DNA from: Pseudomonas sp. Irchel s3h17
GTDB lineage: Bacteria; Pseudomonadota; Gammaproteobacteria; Pseudomonadales; Pseudomonadaceae
Direction of reading: 5' to 3'
DNA length: 64,000 nucleotides
NCBI RefSeq assembly: GCF_900187505.1
Contig: NZ_FYDL01000006.1
Span: 227,160 to 291,159, forward strand
How positions within the stretch are numbered: position 1 is the first letter of the stretch; every line of letters starts with the position of its first letter. Shown in pieces: positions 7,604-16,497 of the stretch. A program made the position numbers and the translations under genes. A model generated the notes under the pieces. It ran no database searches. It worked only from the letters and a program-made list of their open reading frames with translations, and was not told the DNA's origin.

Positions 7604-10087
7604 ATACCCGCCCCTCACGCCAGCGCCCCGGCGCTGCTGATCCCCGCCCTGCTGCTGTGTGTCTCCGGGGCCGCGGCGCTGGTGTATCAAGTGCTGTGGA
7701 TCAAGCAGCTGTCGTTGGTGGTTGGCGTCGAGGTGTATGCCATCACCACTGGCATCAGCGCGTTTTTCGCCGGGTTGGCCCTGGGGGGCTGGCTGTTCGG
7801 GCGCCTGGCCGACCGCGTGCAGCGCCCGGTCCTGCTCTACGCCGGGCTGGAAGTGCTGGTGGCGCTGCTGGGTGTCGGGGCCACGCTGGGCATGAGCCTG
7901 GCGGCCAGCCCGTTTGCCTGGCTGGAGCAGCATATCGGTGTGGTGGCCTGGGTGTTGCCGTTTGCCCTGGTCGGCATTCCGGCGGTGTTGATGGGCGGGA
8001 CCTTGCCGGTGCTGGTGCGCGCCCTGGCGGCCGATCCCCGGCACCTGGGCCAGGCTGGCGGCCATCTGTACGCGGCGAACACCGCAGGCGCCATCGCCGG
8101 GACCTTGCTCACCGGCTTCGTACTGATTGCCACCCTTGGCGTGCGTGGCAGTGCCATCGCCGCCGCCATGCTCAACCTGCTGGCCGCCGCCGGGGCCCTG
8201 TTGTGGTTCCAGCGCCAGCCACTGACGCCCGTCGAGACACCCGTTGACGTCACGCAACACGCCGCCCCCGCACGCCTGGCCTTGTGGCTGTACGCGATCG
8301 CCGGCGGTGTCGCGCTGGGCTATGAGGTGGTCTGGTCGCAATCGATCGTGCAGTTCATGAGTACGCGCACCTACGCGTTCACCGTTGTGCTGGCGACCTA
8401 CTTGTGTGGCCTGTTTCTGGGCAGCGTATGGATGGCCCGGCGCGTTGACCGGGTCCGCGATCCATGGGGGCTGTTCGGCGGGTTGATTGCCGGTGCCGGC
8501 CTGCTGGCCTTTCTCGAAGTGGCGCTGCTCGGTCGCTGGTTGATCTACCTGCAAACCCAGGGTGAAGCCGCCGCGCTGGCCCTCGGCGCCAGTGAACTGG
8601 GCGCCATGAGCGTACGCTTTGCCGTCGCGGCCCTGAGCATTGTGTTTGTTCCAACCTTGCTGCTGGGGGCCGCCTTCCCCTTGGCATTGCGCCTGAGCGT
8701 GGGCCGTGATCGTGTCGGCCAGGACGTCGGTGCCGTCGTGGCCTTCAACACCCTGGGCGGCATTATCGGTGTGATGCTCTGCGGTTTCCTGTTGATTCCC
8801 TTGCTCGGCCTGGTACGCACCCTGGGGCTGTTGGCAATCGTCGCCGCCGCCGTCGGTTACGTCGCCGTCAGCCGGGGCCACGCCGTGAAGAAAGGCACGC
8901 GCCAGGGCGTGATCGCCCTGGGCCTGTTGTCCTTGGCCGTAGCGTGGCTGACCCCGGTCGACAAGCTCGCCAGCCTGCTGCCCGGCGCGCGCAATGGCGA
9001 GCTGGCGTTTTATCAAGAAGGTCGCGGCGGCACAGTGGCGGTGGTCACCCAGGGACAGCGTGAGCGCACATTCCAGCGCTTGTACATTCAGGGCGTGTCG
9101 AACACTGGCGATGCCATGCCCTCGCTGCGTTATATGCGTATCCAGGCCCTGCTGCCGCTGCTGATCCACAACGGCGAACCGCGTTCGGCCCTGGTGATTG
9201 GCTTCGGCACCGGCATCACCGCCGGCGCGCTGCTGCGTTATCCGGGGCTGGAGCATCGCGTGGTCGCCGAACTGCTGCCCTCGGTGATCCAGGCCGCGCC
9301 CTTGTTCAAAGGCAACTTCAATGCCGCCACCGACCCTGCACTGGAGGTACGCCTGCGCGATGGTCGCCAGGCATTGCTGCGCAGCGAACAACGATACGAC
9401 CTGATCACCCTTGAACCACCGCCACCCTCGGCCGCTGGCGTGGTCAACCTGTATTCGCGCGACTTCTACGAACTGGCTGCCAGGCGCCTGGAAAAAAACG
9501 GCCTGGTCGCCCAATGGCTACCGCTGCCCACCCAGAATATCGACGACTCACGCGCGCTGGTGCGTAGCTTCCTCGACGTGTTTCCCCATGCCAACGTGTG
9601 GACCAGCGAGTTCCACGAAATGCTGCTGGTGGGTTCTCTGGAACCGATCGAACTGGACGCCGCGCGCATCAGTGAGCGTTTTGCCCAAGAGAGCGTGCGC
9701 AGCACTTTGCAGGATGTCGGCGTGAGTTCGGCGCCAGCGTTGTTGGCCACCTGGGTCACCGACCGTGAGGGCTTGGCGCAGTTTGCCGGCCAGGCCCTGC
9801 CTGTCACCGACGACCAGCCGCGTATCGAATACGCCCCGTGGGTCCGCGCCAGGGAAATCACCCGCGTGTTGCCGGCCCTGCTGGCGCTGCATCAGCCGCC
9901 GCCGCTGCTTCATGCCGATGCCGCGTTTACCGAGCGAATGAATACCCATCAACAACGCCTGATGCAGTTCTATCGCGCCAGCCTGCACGCCTACGACGGC
10001 GACCGCGAGGCCTGGGCCAGGGATATTCGTGAGGTGATGCGAGGGGATGGTGCCAACCCGTACTACCGGTGGTTTGTCGGGGAGTGA
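7604..10087 (+). CDS. Membrane-anchored spermidine synthase-like protein, start unclear
   Basis: The N-terminal part of about 450 residues has many transmembrane helices (LLIPALLLCVSGAAALVYQV, then AFFAGLALGGWLFGRLADR and repeated MFS-like helices). The C-terminal part has a spermidine-synthase/methyltransferase fold with SALVIGFGTGITAGAL as the nucleotide-binding loop and DLITLEPPPPS as the next motif. Such fusions are common; whether they make polyamines is doubtful. The start is a problem. The frame is open back to a TTG at 7397 inside the DUF58 sequence, with an ATG at 7469. Just before the conserved first helix there is only an ATA at 7604, and the next in-frame GTG (7682) lies inside the helix. 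The coordinate given is where similarity begins. The native start was probably lost at the DUF58 junction. Confidence 0.75.
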   Translation: MPAPHASAPALLIPALLLCVSGAAALVYQVLWIKQLSLVVGVEVYAITTGISAFFAGLALGGWLFGRLADRVQRPVLLYAGLEVLVALLGVGATLGMSLAASPFAWLEQHIGVVAWVLPFALVGIPAVLMGGTLPVLVRALAADPRHLGQAGGHLYAANTAGAIAGTLLTGFVLIATLGVRGSAIAAAMLNLLAAAGALLWFQRQPLTPVETPVDVTQHAAPARLALWLYAIAGGVALGYEVVWSQSIVQFMSTRTYAFTVVLATYLCGLFLGSVWMARRVDRVRDPWGLFGGLIAGAGLLAFLEVALLGRWLIYLQTQGEAAALALGASELGAMSVRFAVAALSIVFVPTLLLGAAFPLALRLSVGRDRVGQDVGAVVAFNTLGGIIGVMLCGFLLIPLLGLVRTLGLLAIVAAAVGYVAVSRGHAVKKGTRQGVIALGLLSLAVAWLTPVDKLASLLPGARNGELAFYQEGRGGTVAVVTQGQRERTFQRLYIQGVSNTGDAMPSLRYMRIQALLPLLIHNGEPRSALVIGFGTGITAGALLRYPGLEHRVVAELLPSVIQAAPLFKGNFNAATDPALEVRLRDGRQALLRSEQRYDLITLEPPPPSAAGVVNLYSRDFYELAARRLEKNGLVAQWLPLPTQNIDDSRALVRSFLDVFPHANVWTSEFHEMLLVGSLEPIELDAARISERFAQESVRSTLQDVGVSSAPALLATWVTDREGLAQFAGQALPVTDDQPRIEYAPWVRAREITRVLPALLALHQPPPLLHADAAFTERMNTHQQRLMQFYRASLHAYDGDREAWARDIREVMRGDGANPYYRWFVGE

Positions 10088-10107
10088 AGGGATGCCGGAC
10101 ACCTGCT

Positions 10108-10241
10108 CCGTGGCGAGCGAGCTTGCTCGCGCTGGGCTGTGCAGCAGCCCAAAAACCGGTCACCAAGGTCTTTCTGACAGACCGCAATCGCCTTCTCAGG
10201 GCCGCTGCGCAGCCCAGCGGGAGCAAGCTCCCTCGCCACAG
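10108..10241. repeat. REPIN (REP doublet)
   Basis: Two REP-type palindromes in inverted orientation. The left end reads GTGGCGAGCGAGCTTGCTCG and the right end is the inverse of a GTGGCGAGGGAGCTTGCTCC unit. The inner arms GGGCTGTGCAGCAGCCC and GGCCGCTGCGCAGCCC surround a short spacer. The same design recurs at 13.7, 13.9, 18.3, 18.5, 18.6 and 59.4 kb in this window. Confidence 0.85.
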
Positions 10242-10321
10242 AGGCCGCGTTCACGCTGAAGTGGAATGCGTACTGCGAAGCGAGGATGTCGACGGTCATC
10301 GCAAAACCCGGGATACCGGAC

Positions 10322-10417
10322 CCGTGGCAAGCTCGCTCGCCACGAGGGCAGTATTCACCCTTGAATGAGCGGCTTTACTGCAGACGTGGACAATGTGGGA
10401 GCGGGCTTGCCCGCGAA
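10322..10417. repeat. Two isolated REP palindromes
   Basis: 10322-10346 is a short REP (GTGGCAAGCTCGCTCGCCAC type). 10394-10417 is a second type (GTGGGAGCGGGCTTGCCCGC) ending five bases before the stop codon of the DUF3313 gene. With the REPIN at 10108 they fill the whole 334-base gap. Confidence 0.75.
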
Positions 10418-10421
10418 GCGT

Positions 10422-11093
10422 TTACTGGACCTTGAGCTTCACGTAAGACTGGTTCAGGTCATGGGCCCAACCGTCCATGACGTTTTTCACATCGTTGGCC
10501 GTCATGACTTGCGAATCATTTTCCAGGGACTTGCCGGTGCCCTTGCGCACGACTTCGGCGATGACCTTGTTGCTGCCGCCATCGAGGAACACGGCTTCGG
10601 TGGCCAGGTCGGTTTCCTGATCGCGGATACCGGTCGCGGTGCTGACGGCGGCCGCCACCAGGGCAATCGGAATGATTTCGTAGGGCTTCAGGCCTTCGGT
10701 GCTGCTACTGACGCCGGTAATGGCCGCACGCACCACGACCACGCCCGGACCTGGCGCGTCGGCCAACGGCAGGGACTTGGCCAGTTCGCGCTTCAGCGCC
10801 TGGTCGTAGTAACCGGTGATACCCGACAGCGTGCTCTGCGGGATTTTTTCCGTCGGCTTCGGCTGCGGGTAGAACTGGGTGGGTTCAATGTAAATGCTGG
10901 AGTATTTAGTGATGTCGAGCTTAGGGTCGACCCAGCGCATCACGTCCACACCCGAAGGCGACTTGGCCTCCTTGAGCTGACTGTAGTCCTTGAGAAAGCC
11001 GGAATAATCCTCGGGCTTGGTAATGGTGCTCGAACACCCCACCATTCCCAGGGAGGCGATGCACAGTGTGCTCATCATGAGGGCAAGCTTCAT
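10422..11093 (-). CDS. DUF3313 family lipoprotein
   Basis: A 223-residue protein with a lipoprotein signal: a hydrophobic stretch, then LGMVGC as lipobox with the lipidated Cys at residue 20. The remainder fits the DUF3313 family (SIYIEPTQFYP, AITGVSSSTEGLKPYEIIP, a glycine/alanine-rich segment near VAAAVSTATG and EAVFLDGGSNKVIAE). The function of the family is unknown; a cell-envelope location is expected. AGGAG lies seven bases before the ATG. It is divergent from the cytochrome gene at 11313 and stands alone. Confidence 0.85.
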   Translation of the reverse strand: MKLALMMSTLCIASLGMVGCSSTITKPEDYSGFLKDYSQLKEAKSPSGVDVMRWVDPKLDITKYSSIYIEPTQFYPQPKPTEKIPQSTLSGITGYYDQALKRELAKSLPLADAPGPGVVVVRAAITGVSSSTEGLKPYEIIPIALVAAAVSTATGIRDQETDLATEAVFLDGGSNKVIAEVVRKGTGKSLENDSQVMTANDVKNVMDGWAHDLNQSYVKLKVQ

Positions 11094-11312
11094 ACTGTAA
11101 CTCCTGTTATAGGGACGACAACGGTAAAGCGAAATGGACTAACAGGTACAGGCAAAAGTTAAATCATTTGCAGAACCGGACTCAGAAAATTCACCCAAGG
11201 CTGCAAGCGCCATCACAACCGTCATTTGACAGACGAGCGCCGTGGGGCAAAGCTGCACCCAGCTAAAAAAGCGCGCCGGTATGGCCAACGCATCTGGACC
11301 ACGGAAGTCGTA

Positions 11313-13664
11313 ATGCCCACCCATAAAAATAAAGCGCTAAACCCAGCCCCTGATTCGCCCCCGACCCTGACTTCCCGTTACCTGTTCCCGGTGACCGCCG
11401 CCGCGCTGTTGCTGGTCATGGCCGGGCTCGGCTGGTTTCTGCTGGCCGGCCAGTCGACACCGACGCCCTATGTGGCGCCCAGCGTCGCCAGTGCCCCTGC
11501 AGTGAAGACGCCTCCCGCCCCTGCTCCGCCGGCCACCCTGGTCGACGAACAGCAATGCCAGGGTTGCCACAGTGAACAGGTCAAGGACTGGCAAGGCTCC
11601 CACCACCAACTGGCGATGCAGGTGGCCGATGCCGGGACCGTTCTGGCCAACTTCGACAACAGCACGTTCAAGGGTGAAAAAGAGACCACGCGGTTCTTTC
11701 GCAAGGACGACGGTTTCTGGGTCAACACCCCCGGGGCCGACGGCCGCAACGCCGACTTCAAGGTGGCCTACACCTTCGGCGTCGCGCCGCTGCAGCAGTA
11801 CCTGATCGAGGTCGGCGAAGGTCGCCTGCAAGCCTTGGGCGTGGCCTGGGATACCGAGAAAAACCGCTGGTTTCACCTCTACCCGGGCCAGGGTGTGAAC
11901 TTCAAGAACCCGCTGCACTGGAGCAAGCCGAACCAGAACGCCAACTTCATGTGCGTGGAATGCCACACCACCGGCTACAAGCGTAACTTCAATGCGGCCA
12001 GTAACACCTTCGCCAGCCAGTGGAACAGCCTGGGGGTGGGTTGCCAGGCGTGCCACGGCCCGGCGTCGAATCACCTTGAATGGGCCGGCAAGAAAGGTGA
12101 CCTGATCCATGCAGGCTTTGCCGTGGACCTCAAGGACAAGAACGCCACCACCGAGATCGAAACCTGCGCCCGTTGCCATGCCCGTCGCGCCCCCTTGGGC
12201 GACGGCTACACCGTCGGCAAGCGCTTGATGGATGACTACCTGCCCAGCGTACTGACCCGCGAGCTGTACGCGCTGGACGGCAAGATCAAGGATGAAGTGT
12301 TCGAGCACGGCTCATTCCTGCAAAGCAAGATGGCCGACAAGGGCGTGCGTTGCAGCAATTGCCACAACCCCCATAGCACCGAACTCAAGGCCCAGGGCAA
12401 CGGCGTCTGCCTGCAGTGCCACAACACCGCGGGCAAGACCACGGTCGCCGGGGTCGACGGCAAAGGCCTGCAAGCCAAAAACTACGACTCGCCTGAGCAC
12501 CATCGGCATGTCGCCGGCCAACCGGGATCCCAGTGCGTGGATTGCCACATGCCTGGCAAGTTCTATATGGGCAATGACTTTCGGCATGACCACAGCTTCA
12601 GCCTGCCCAACCCTGTACGCGCCAAGCAGTTGGGCACGCCCGACGCCTGCCTGACGTGCCACCAGGGCAAGGCCGGCGACAAGGTTACCGAGCAGTTCAA
12701 GCTATGGAATGCCAACCCCGTGGCCCAGGCCCCACGCTATGACGAAAGCCTGTGGCAGGTGCGTACCGGCCAGCCCGGTGCCGCGCAAGCACTGTACGAG
12801 CAGTTGCAGCGCAGTAACCTGCCCGCCATTCAACGGGCAACCTTGCTGGCGGAACTGGCGCTGTATCCGAGCGAGCAGGCGTTGAAGCTGGCAAGCAAGG
12901 ACCTGGGCAACCACGATCCGCAGGTTCGCGAGAGCGCCATTCACGCGGTCAGCGCCTTCCTTCCCCCCGCCGAACGCGTGACGTTGTTCACGCCGTTGCT
13001 GGGCGATCCGGTCAAGGCCATCCGCATTGCCGCCGCCCGGGATTTGCTGAGCGTGGCCAACACACTGGGTGTCGCTCAGGCGCAATGGAAGGCCGCCATC
13101 GATGAGTACGAGCAGGTGCAATCGAGCCTGGCCGAACGCGCCGAAGCCAACCTCAACCTGGCGATGCTCTACCAGGCCAGCGGACGCAGTGCCGAGGTCG
13201 AACCGCAGCTGCGGGCGGCCCTGCAGCGCGATCCGGACTTTTTCCCGGCCCTGGTGACACTGGTGCAATGGCTGGAATCACGCGGGCGCAAGGAGGAGGC
13301 GCAGACGTTGCTGGCCGCGAGCCTGAAGGAGCACCCGGATGCCGCACTGCTCCAGCACACGCAAGGCCTGGCACTGATTCGTGCGGGCAAGACTGCCCAG
13401 GCCATGCCGGCCCTGCGCAATGCCGCGCGCCTGGAGCCGCTGAATGCACAGTACGGCTATGTGCTGGCCGTGGCCCTGTACGAGGGTGGCAAGATCGATG
13501 AGGCGTGCGCCCTGCTGGAAAAGCTGGTCAAACAGCAACCGGCCAACCGCAATGCACGGTTGTCGCTGATCCAGTACTACCTGGACAACGGCCAGGAACC
13601 CAAGGCCCAGGTCTTGCTGCAAGGCTGGAAGCAGTTGAATCCGCAGGATCCGGCGCTCAAGTGA
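11313..13664 (+). CDS. Octaheme c-type cytochrome with TPR/HEAT-like repeats
   Basis: A 783-residue protein. One transmembrane helix (about 23-45) anchors it to the inner membrane, followed by a proline/alanine linker. Eight CXXCH heme-binding motifs follow: CQGCH (from residue 82), CVECH, CQACH, CARCH, CSNCH, CLQCH, CVDCH and CLTCH, all before about residue 455. The C-terminal third is helical, with HEAT-like and TPR units (EPLNAQYGYVLAVALYEGGK and similar). The multiheme part resembles the cytochrome c554/NrfA-type fold families, so it probably carries out periplasmic electron transfer. Substrate and partner are unknown. The ATG at 11313 has GGAAG nearby. A longer frame to 11226 lacks a comparable ribosome site and would put extra residues before the anchor. 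Confidence 0.85.
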   Translation: MPTHKNKALNPAPDSPPTLTSRYLFPVTAAALLLVMAGLGWFLLAGQSTPTPYVAPSVASAPAVKTPPAPAPPATLVDEQQCQGCHSEQVKDWQGSHHQLAMQVADAGTVLANFDNSTFKGEKETTRFFRKDDGFWVNTPGADGRNADFKVAYTFGVAPLQQYLIEVGEGRLQALGVAWDTEKNRWFHLYPGQGVNFKNPLHWSKPNQNANFMCVECHTTGYKRNFNAASNTFASQWNSLGVGCQACHGPASNHLEWAGKKGDLIHAGFAVDLKDKNATTEIETCARCHARRAPLGDGYTVGKRLMDDYLPSVLTRELYALDGKIKDEVFEHGSFLQSKMADKGVRCSNCHNPHSTELKAQGNGVCLQCHNTAGKTTVAGVDGKGLQAKNYDSPEHHRHVAGQPGSQCVDCHMPGKFYMGNDFRHDHSFSLPNPVRAKQLGTPDACLTCHQGKAGDKVTEQFKLWNANPVAQAPRYDESLWQVRTGQPGAAQALYEQLQRSNLPAIQRATLLAELALYPSEQALKLASKDLGNHDPQVRESAIHAVSAFLPPAERVTLFTPLLGDPVKAIRIAAARDLLSVANTLGVAQAQWKAAIDEYEQVQSSLAERAEANLNLAMLYQASGRSAEVEPQLRAALQRDPDFFPALVTLVQWLESRGRKEEAQTLLAASLKEHPDAALLQHTQGLALIRAGKTAQAMPALRNAARLEPLNAQYGYVLAVALYEGGKIDEACALLEKLVKQQPANRNARLSLIQYYLDNGQEPKAQVLLQGWKQLNPQDPALK

Positions 13665-13680
13665 GCGCCAAACCCTGTCC

Positions 13681-13814
13681 CCGTGGCGAGCGAGCTTGCT
13701 CGCGCAGGGCTGTGCAACAGCCCCAAAATCGGCCACCGGGTTTTGTCTGAAAGCCTGCAGTCGTCTGGTTGGGGGCGCTTCGCACCCCAGCGGGAGCAAG
13801 CTCCCTCGCCACAG
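13681..13814. repeat. REPIN, array A unit 1
   Basis: REP doublet like that at 10108, in an array with a repeat period of about 176 bases. The unit is followed by a spacer containing AAGGACAGTCGCGTCGTACG, also present in the array at 18.3-18.7 kb. Confidence 0.85.
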
Positions 13815-13856
13815 AGGCCGCATTTAATCAAGGACAGTCGCGTCGTACGCAGGCCC

Positions 13857-14044
13857 CGTGGCGAGCGAGCTTGCTCGCGCTGGGCTGTGCAACAGCCCCA
13901 AAATCGCTCACCGCGTTTTACCTGAAAGCCCGCAATCGTCTTGTTGGGGGCGCTTCGCGCACCAGCGGGAGCAAGCTCCCTCGCCACAGAAGCAGTGTTC
14001 AGTCAAGGAAAGTCGCGTCGTACGCAGGCCCCGTGGCGAGCACA
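13857..14044. repeat. REPIN, array A unit 2 plus truncated unit 3
   Basis: The second doublet spans 13857-13989. After the same spacer (AAGTCGCGTCGTACGCAGG) a third copy starts at about 14033 and stops after CCGTGGCGAGC. The array lies between the cytochrome gene and the convergent DUF934 gene, and fills the 416-base gap. Confidence 0.85.
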
Positions 14045-14080
14045 AGCCATGTGATCAAGATGCTACCTCCCACAGGTGCT

Positions 14081-14563
14081 TCAGCGTCGGCGAAACAACG
14101 GCCGTGGCTCGATCACCGAGCGCCCGTACTGCACGCTCATGCCCGCCAGGCCTTTGAGTGCATCGTCGACACACTTGTCTTCGCGTATGGCGAACGCATC
14201 AAACCCGCATTGACGCATATGGCTGAGCTGGTCACGCAGCACATCGCCAACCGCCCGCAACTCCCCCGTCCAGCCCAGACGCGTGCGTAACAGGTACGCC
14301 TGGCTGTAGGCCCGGCCATCGCGAAAGCTGGGAAACTCCAGCGCGATCATGGGCAACCGGGTCAACCAGGGCTCGAGGCTTTCCACTTCGTCGTCCGGCC
14401 CCAACCACACCGCATCCGAGGCGCGACGGTGTTCATGCCATAGCGCCAGGGGCAGGATCAACGGCCCGACTGGCCGTTGCGCATCAATGTCCTTGATCAG
14501 GGTCCAGGGATCATCGTCGACCTTGCGGGCAACGCCATCCAACAAGTGCAGCAAGTTGTTCAT
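14081..14563 (-). CDS. DUF934 protein, partner of siroheme reductase
   Basis: A 160-residue DUF934 protein (motifs ALEFPSFRDGRAYSQAYLLR, GELRAVGDVLRDQL, and MRQCGFDAF). The family is regularly encoded directly after sulfite/nitrite reductase genes in proteobacteria and is thought to assist assimilation; its mechanism is unknown. Its ATG overlaps the natural stop of the reductase gene as ATGA (14560-14563), so translation is probably coupled. The frameshift in the upstream gene could reduce its expression. Confidence 0.88.
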   Translation of the reverse strand: MNNLLHLLDGVARKVDDDPWTLIKDIDAQRPVGPLILPLALWHEHRRASDAVWLGPDDEVESLEPWLTRLPMIALEFPSFRDGRAYSQAYLLRTRLGWTGELRAVGDVLRDQLSHMRQCGFDAFAIREDKCVDDALKGLAGMSVQYGRSVIEPRPLFRRR

Positions 14564-16234
14564 GCCGCACCCTCCAGAGTCTTGGGGTAGATACGCTCCT
14601 TGAATGGCTCCAGCCCGATACGCTGCACAGTGTCGACAAACCGTTCCTCACTTTCCCGATAGCGAACAAAGGTCGCGATGATCTGCTCGATCACCCCGGG
14701 CACTTCAGCCGCGCTGAACGACGGGCCGATCACTTTGCCCAGCGCACTGTTTTTGCCCTGGGCGCCCCCCCAGGGTGATCTGGTACCACTCGCTGCCGTT
14801 CTTATCGACCCCGAGAATCCCGATGTTGCCGATGTGGTGGTGACCGCAGGCGTTCATGCAGCCGGAGATATTGAGGCTGATATCCCCCAGGTCATGCAGG
14901 TAGTCCAGGTCGTCGAAACGGGCCTGGATGCCTTGGGCGATCGGGATCGACTTGGCGTTGGCCAACGCACAGAAATCACCGCCGGGGCAGGCAATGATGT
15001 CGGTCAGCAAACCGATGTTCGCGCACCCCAGCCCGGCCTCGCAGGCCAGGCACCACAAGGCGTACAAGTGTGCCTTGGGCACGTCCGGCAGCACGATGTT
15101 CTGCTCGTGGGCAATGCGGATTTCACCGAAGCCGAACTGCTCGGACCAGTCGGCCACCGCGTCCATCTGCCGGTCAGTGACGTCACCCGGAGGCGCAGAC
15201 ACGCCGGGCTTGGTCGACAGCACCACACTGGCGTAACCCGGCACTTTATGTGGCTGCACGTTGCGCGCCACCCAACGCGCGAACGCGGGGTTTTCGGCCA
15301 GCCGTGTACCGAAATCCAGGTCGGTGTCCGCCAATCGCTCGTAGCTCGGCGGCACGAAGGCGCTCGCGACCCGCTGGTATTCGAGCTCGGTCAACTGCGC
15401 CGGACCGTCCTTGAGGTGTTGCCACTCCTGCTCCACTTCCCTGGCGAAGGCGTCGATCCCCAGGGCCTTCACCAGGATCTTGATCCGTGCCTTGTACTTG
15501 TTGTCGCGCCGGCCATGACGGTTGTACACCCGCAACACCGCCTCGACGTAGGACAGCAGGTGCTGCCAGGGCAGGCCTTCACGGATCTGCAGGCCGAGGA
15601 TCGGCGTGCGCCCCAGGCCACCGCCGACGATGACCCGCAGCAGCATCTGCCCGGCGGCATCCGGGTAAAGGTACAGGCCGATGTCATGCATCATGATCGC
15701 CGCACGGTCCTGCTCGGCCGAGCAGATGGCAATCTTGAACTTGCGCGGCAGGTACAGGAACTCGGGGTTGATGGTCGACCACTGCCGCAGGATTTCCGCC
15801 AGGGGACGCGGGTCGATCAACTCATCCGCCGCCACCCCGGCAAATGCCTCGGTGGTGATGTTACGCACGCAATTGCCAGAGGTCTGGATCGCATGCATTT
15901 CGACTTCGGCCAGGCGCTGGAGAATGTCCGGCACCTGCGCCAGTTCGATCCAGTTGAACTGCAGGTTCTGTCGGGTGGTGAAGTGGCCATAGCCGCGATC
16001 GTAATCCCGGGCGATGCTGGCCAGCGTGCGCATCTGCCAGGCATTCAGGGTGCCATAGGGAATGGCCACCCGCAGCATGTACGCGTGCTTTTGCAGGTAC
16101 AGGCCGTTCTGCAGGCGCAAGGGCAAAAACTCTTCCTCACTCAAGGCGCCGGCCATGAACCGTTCGACCTGATCGCGAAACTGCGCAACCCGCTCAAAGA
16201 CCAGGGCCCGGTCGTAGTCATCGTACTGATACAT
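14560..16234 (-). pseudogene. nirA: NirA/CysI-like siroheme sulfite/nitrite reductase, frameshifted
   Basis: Siroheme/4Fe-4S hemoprotein, expected to reduce sulfite or nitrite by six electrons in the cytoplasm. The first 489 or so residues are intact and include RQNLQFNW, TSGNCVRN, PRKFKIAICSA, and the cluster-binding cysteines in CPGGDFC and SGCMNACGHHH. At 14765-14771 a run of seven C on the plus strand (seven G in the gene) shifts the frame after QITLGG, giving a false end at 14705. Removing one base restores GKNSALGKVIGPSFS and RIGLEPFKERIYPKT to the stop at 14560, for about 557 residues. This is either a real null or phase-variable allele or a sequencing error. Pairing with ccoN4 suggests the P. 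aeruginosa PA4130 type rather than the housekeeping cysI. GAGG precedes the ATG. Confidence 0.88.
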
Positions 16235-16497
16235 GTCGCTACCTCATCAGGGTGGTCGGGCTCTACGGCTCGTTTCAGGGTGCATGACTATGGATCAGCA
16301 GTTCAGGACGTTACAGATTCAGCTAACCACTAAAAAACCAGATCAGCCCCCAGCCCATTGCCGTAGACAGGGGTAATTTCTGATCCGTATTAATGTGCTT
16401 TTTCTGAGCCTGTTTTGTTTCCCCGGGTGTTTCTACAGTTCACACCCTGCCAGACCGGGTGGCCTGGCATGACTTTGCAACCGTGGAAGCAATGACC
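16235..16497. promoter_or_regulatory. Divergent promoter region, reductase/ccoN
   Basis: 263 bases between divergent genes. I looked for an FNR/ANR site (TTGAT-N4-ATCAA) and did not find a good one. AT-rich patches near 16325-16340 and 16385-16430 are the likely promoter areas. No operator can be assigned. Confidence 0.35.

Noticed and set aside
7577..9514. 645-codon minus-strand frame opposite the synthase-like gene
   Set aside because: Gln/His/Gly-rich antisense translation typical of GC-rich DNA; the plus strand has clear membrane and methyltransferase motifs.
13681..14290. CRISPR-like regular repeats with spacers, and short frames within the arrays
   Set aside because: The repeats are palindromic doublets of about 130 bases with a conserved spacer, not short repeats with unique spacers, and there are no cas genes. 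The frames are translations of REPINs.
14678..16333. 551-codon plus-strand frame opposite the reductase
   Set aside because: Antisense shadow; the siroheme and cluster motifs are on the minus strand.
16235..16497. ANR/FNR box for ccoN4
   Set aside because: No TTGAT-N4-ATCAA or close variant found.
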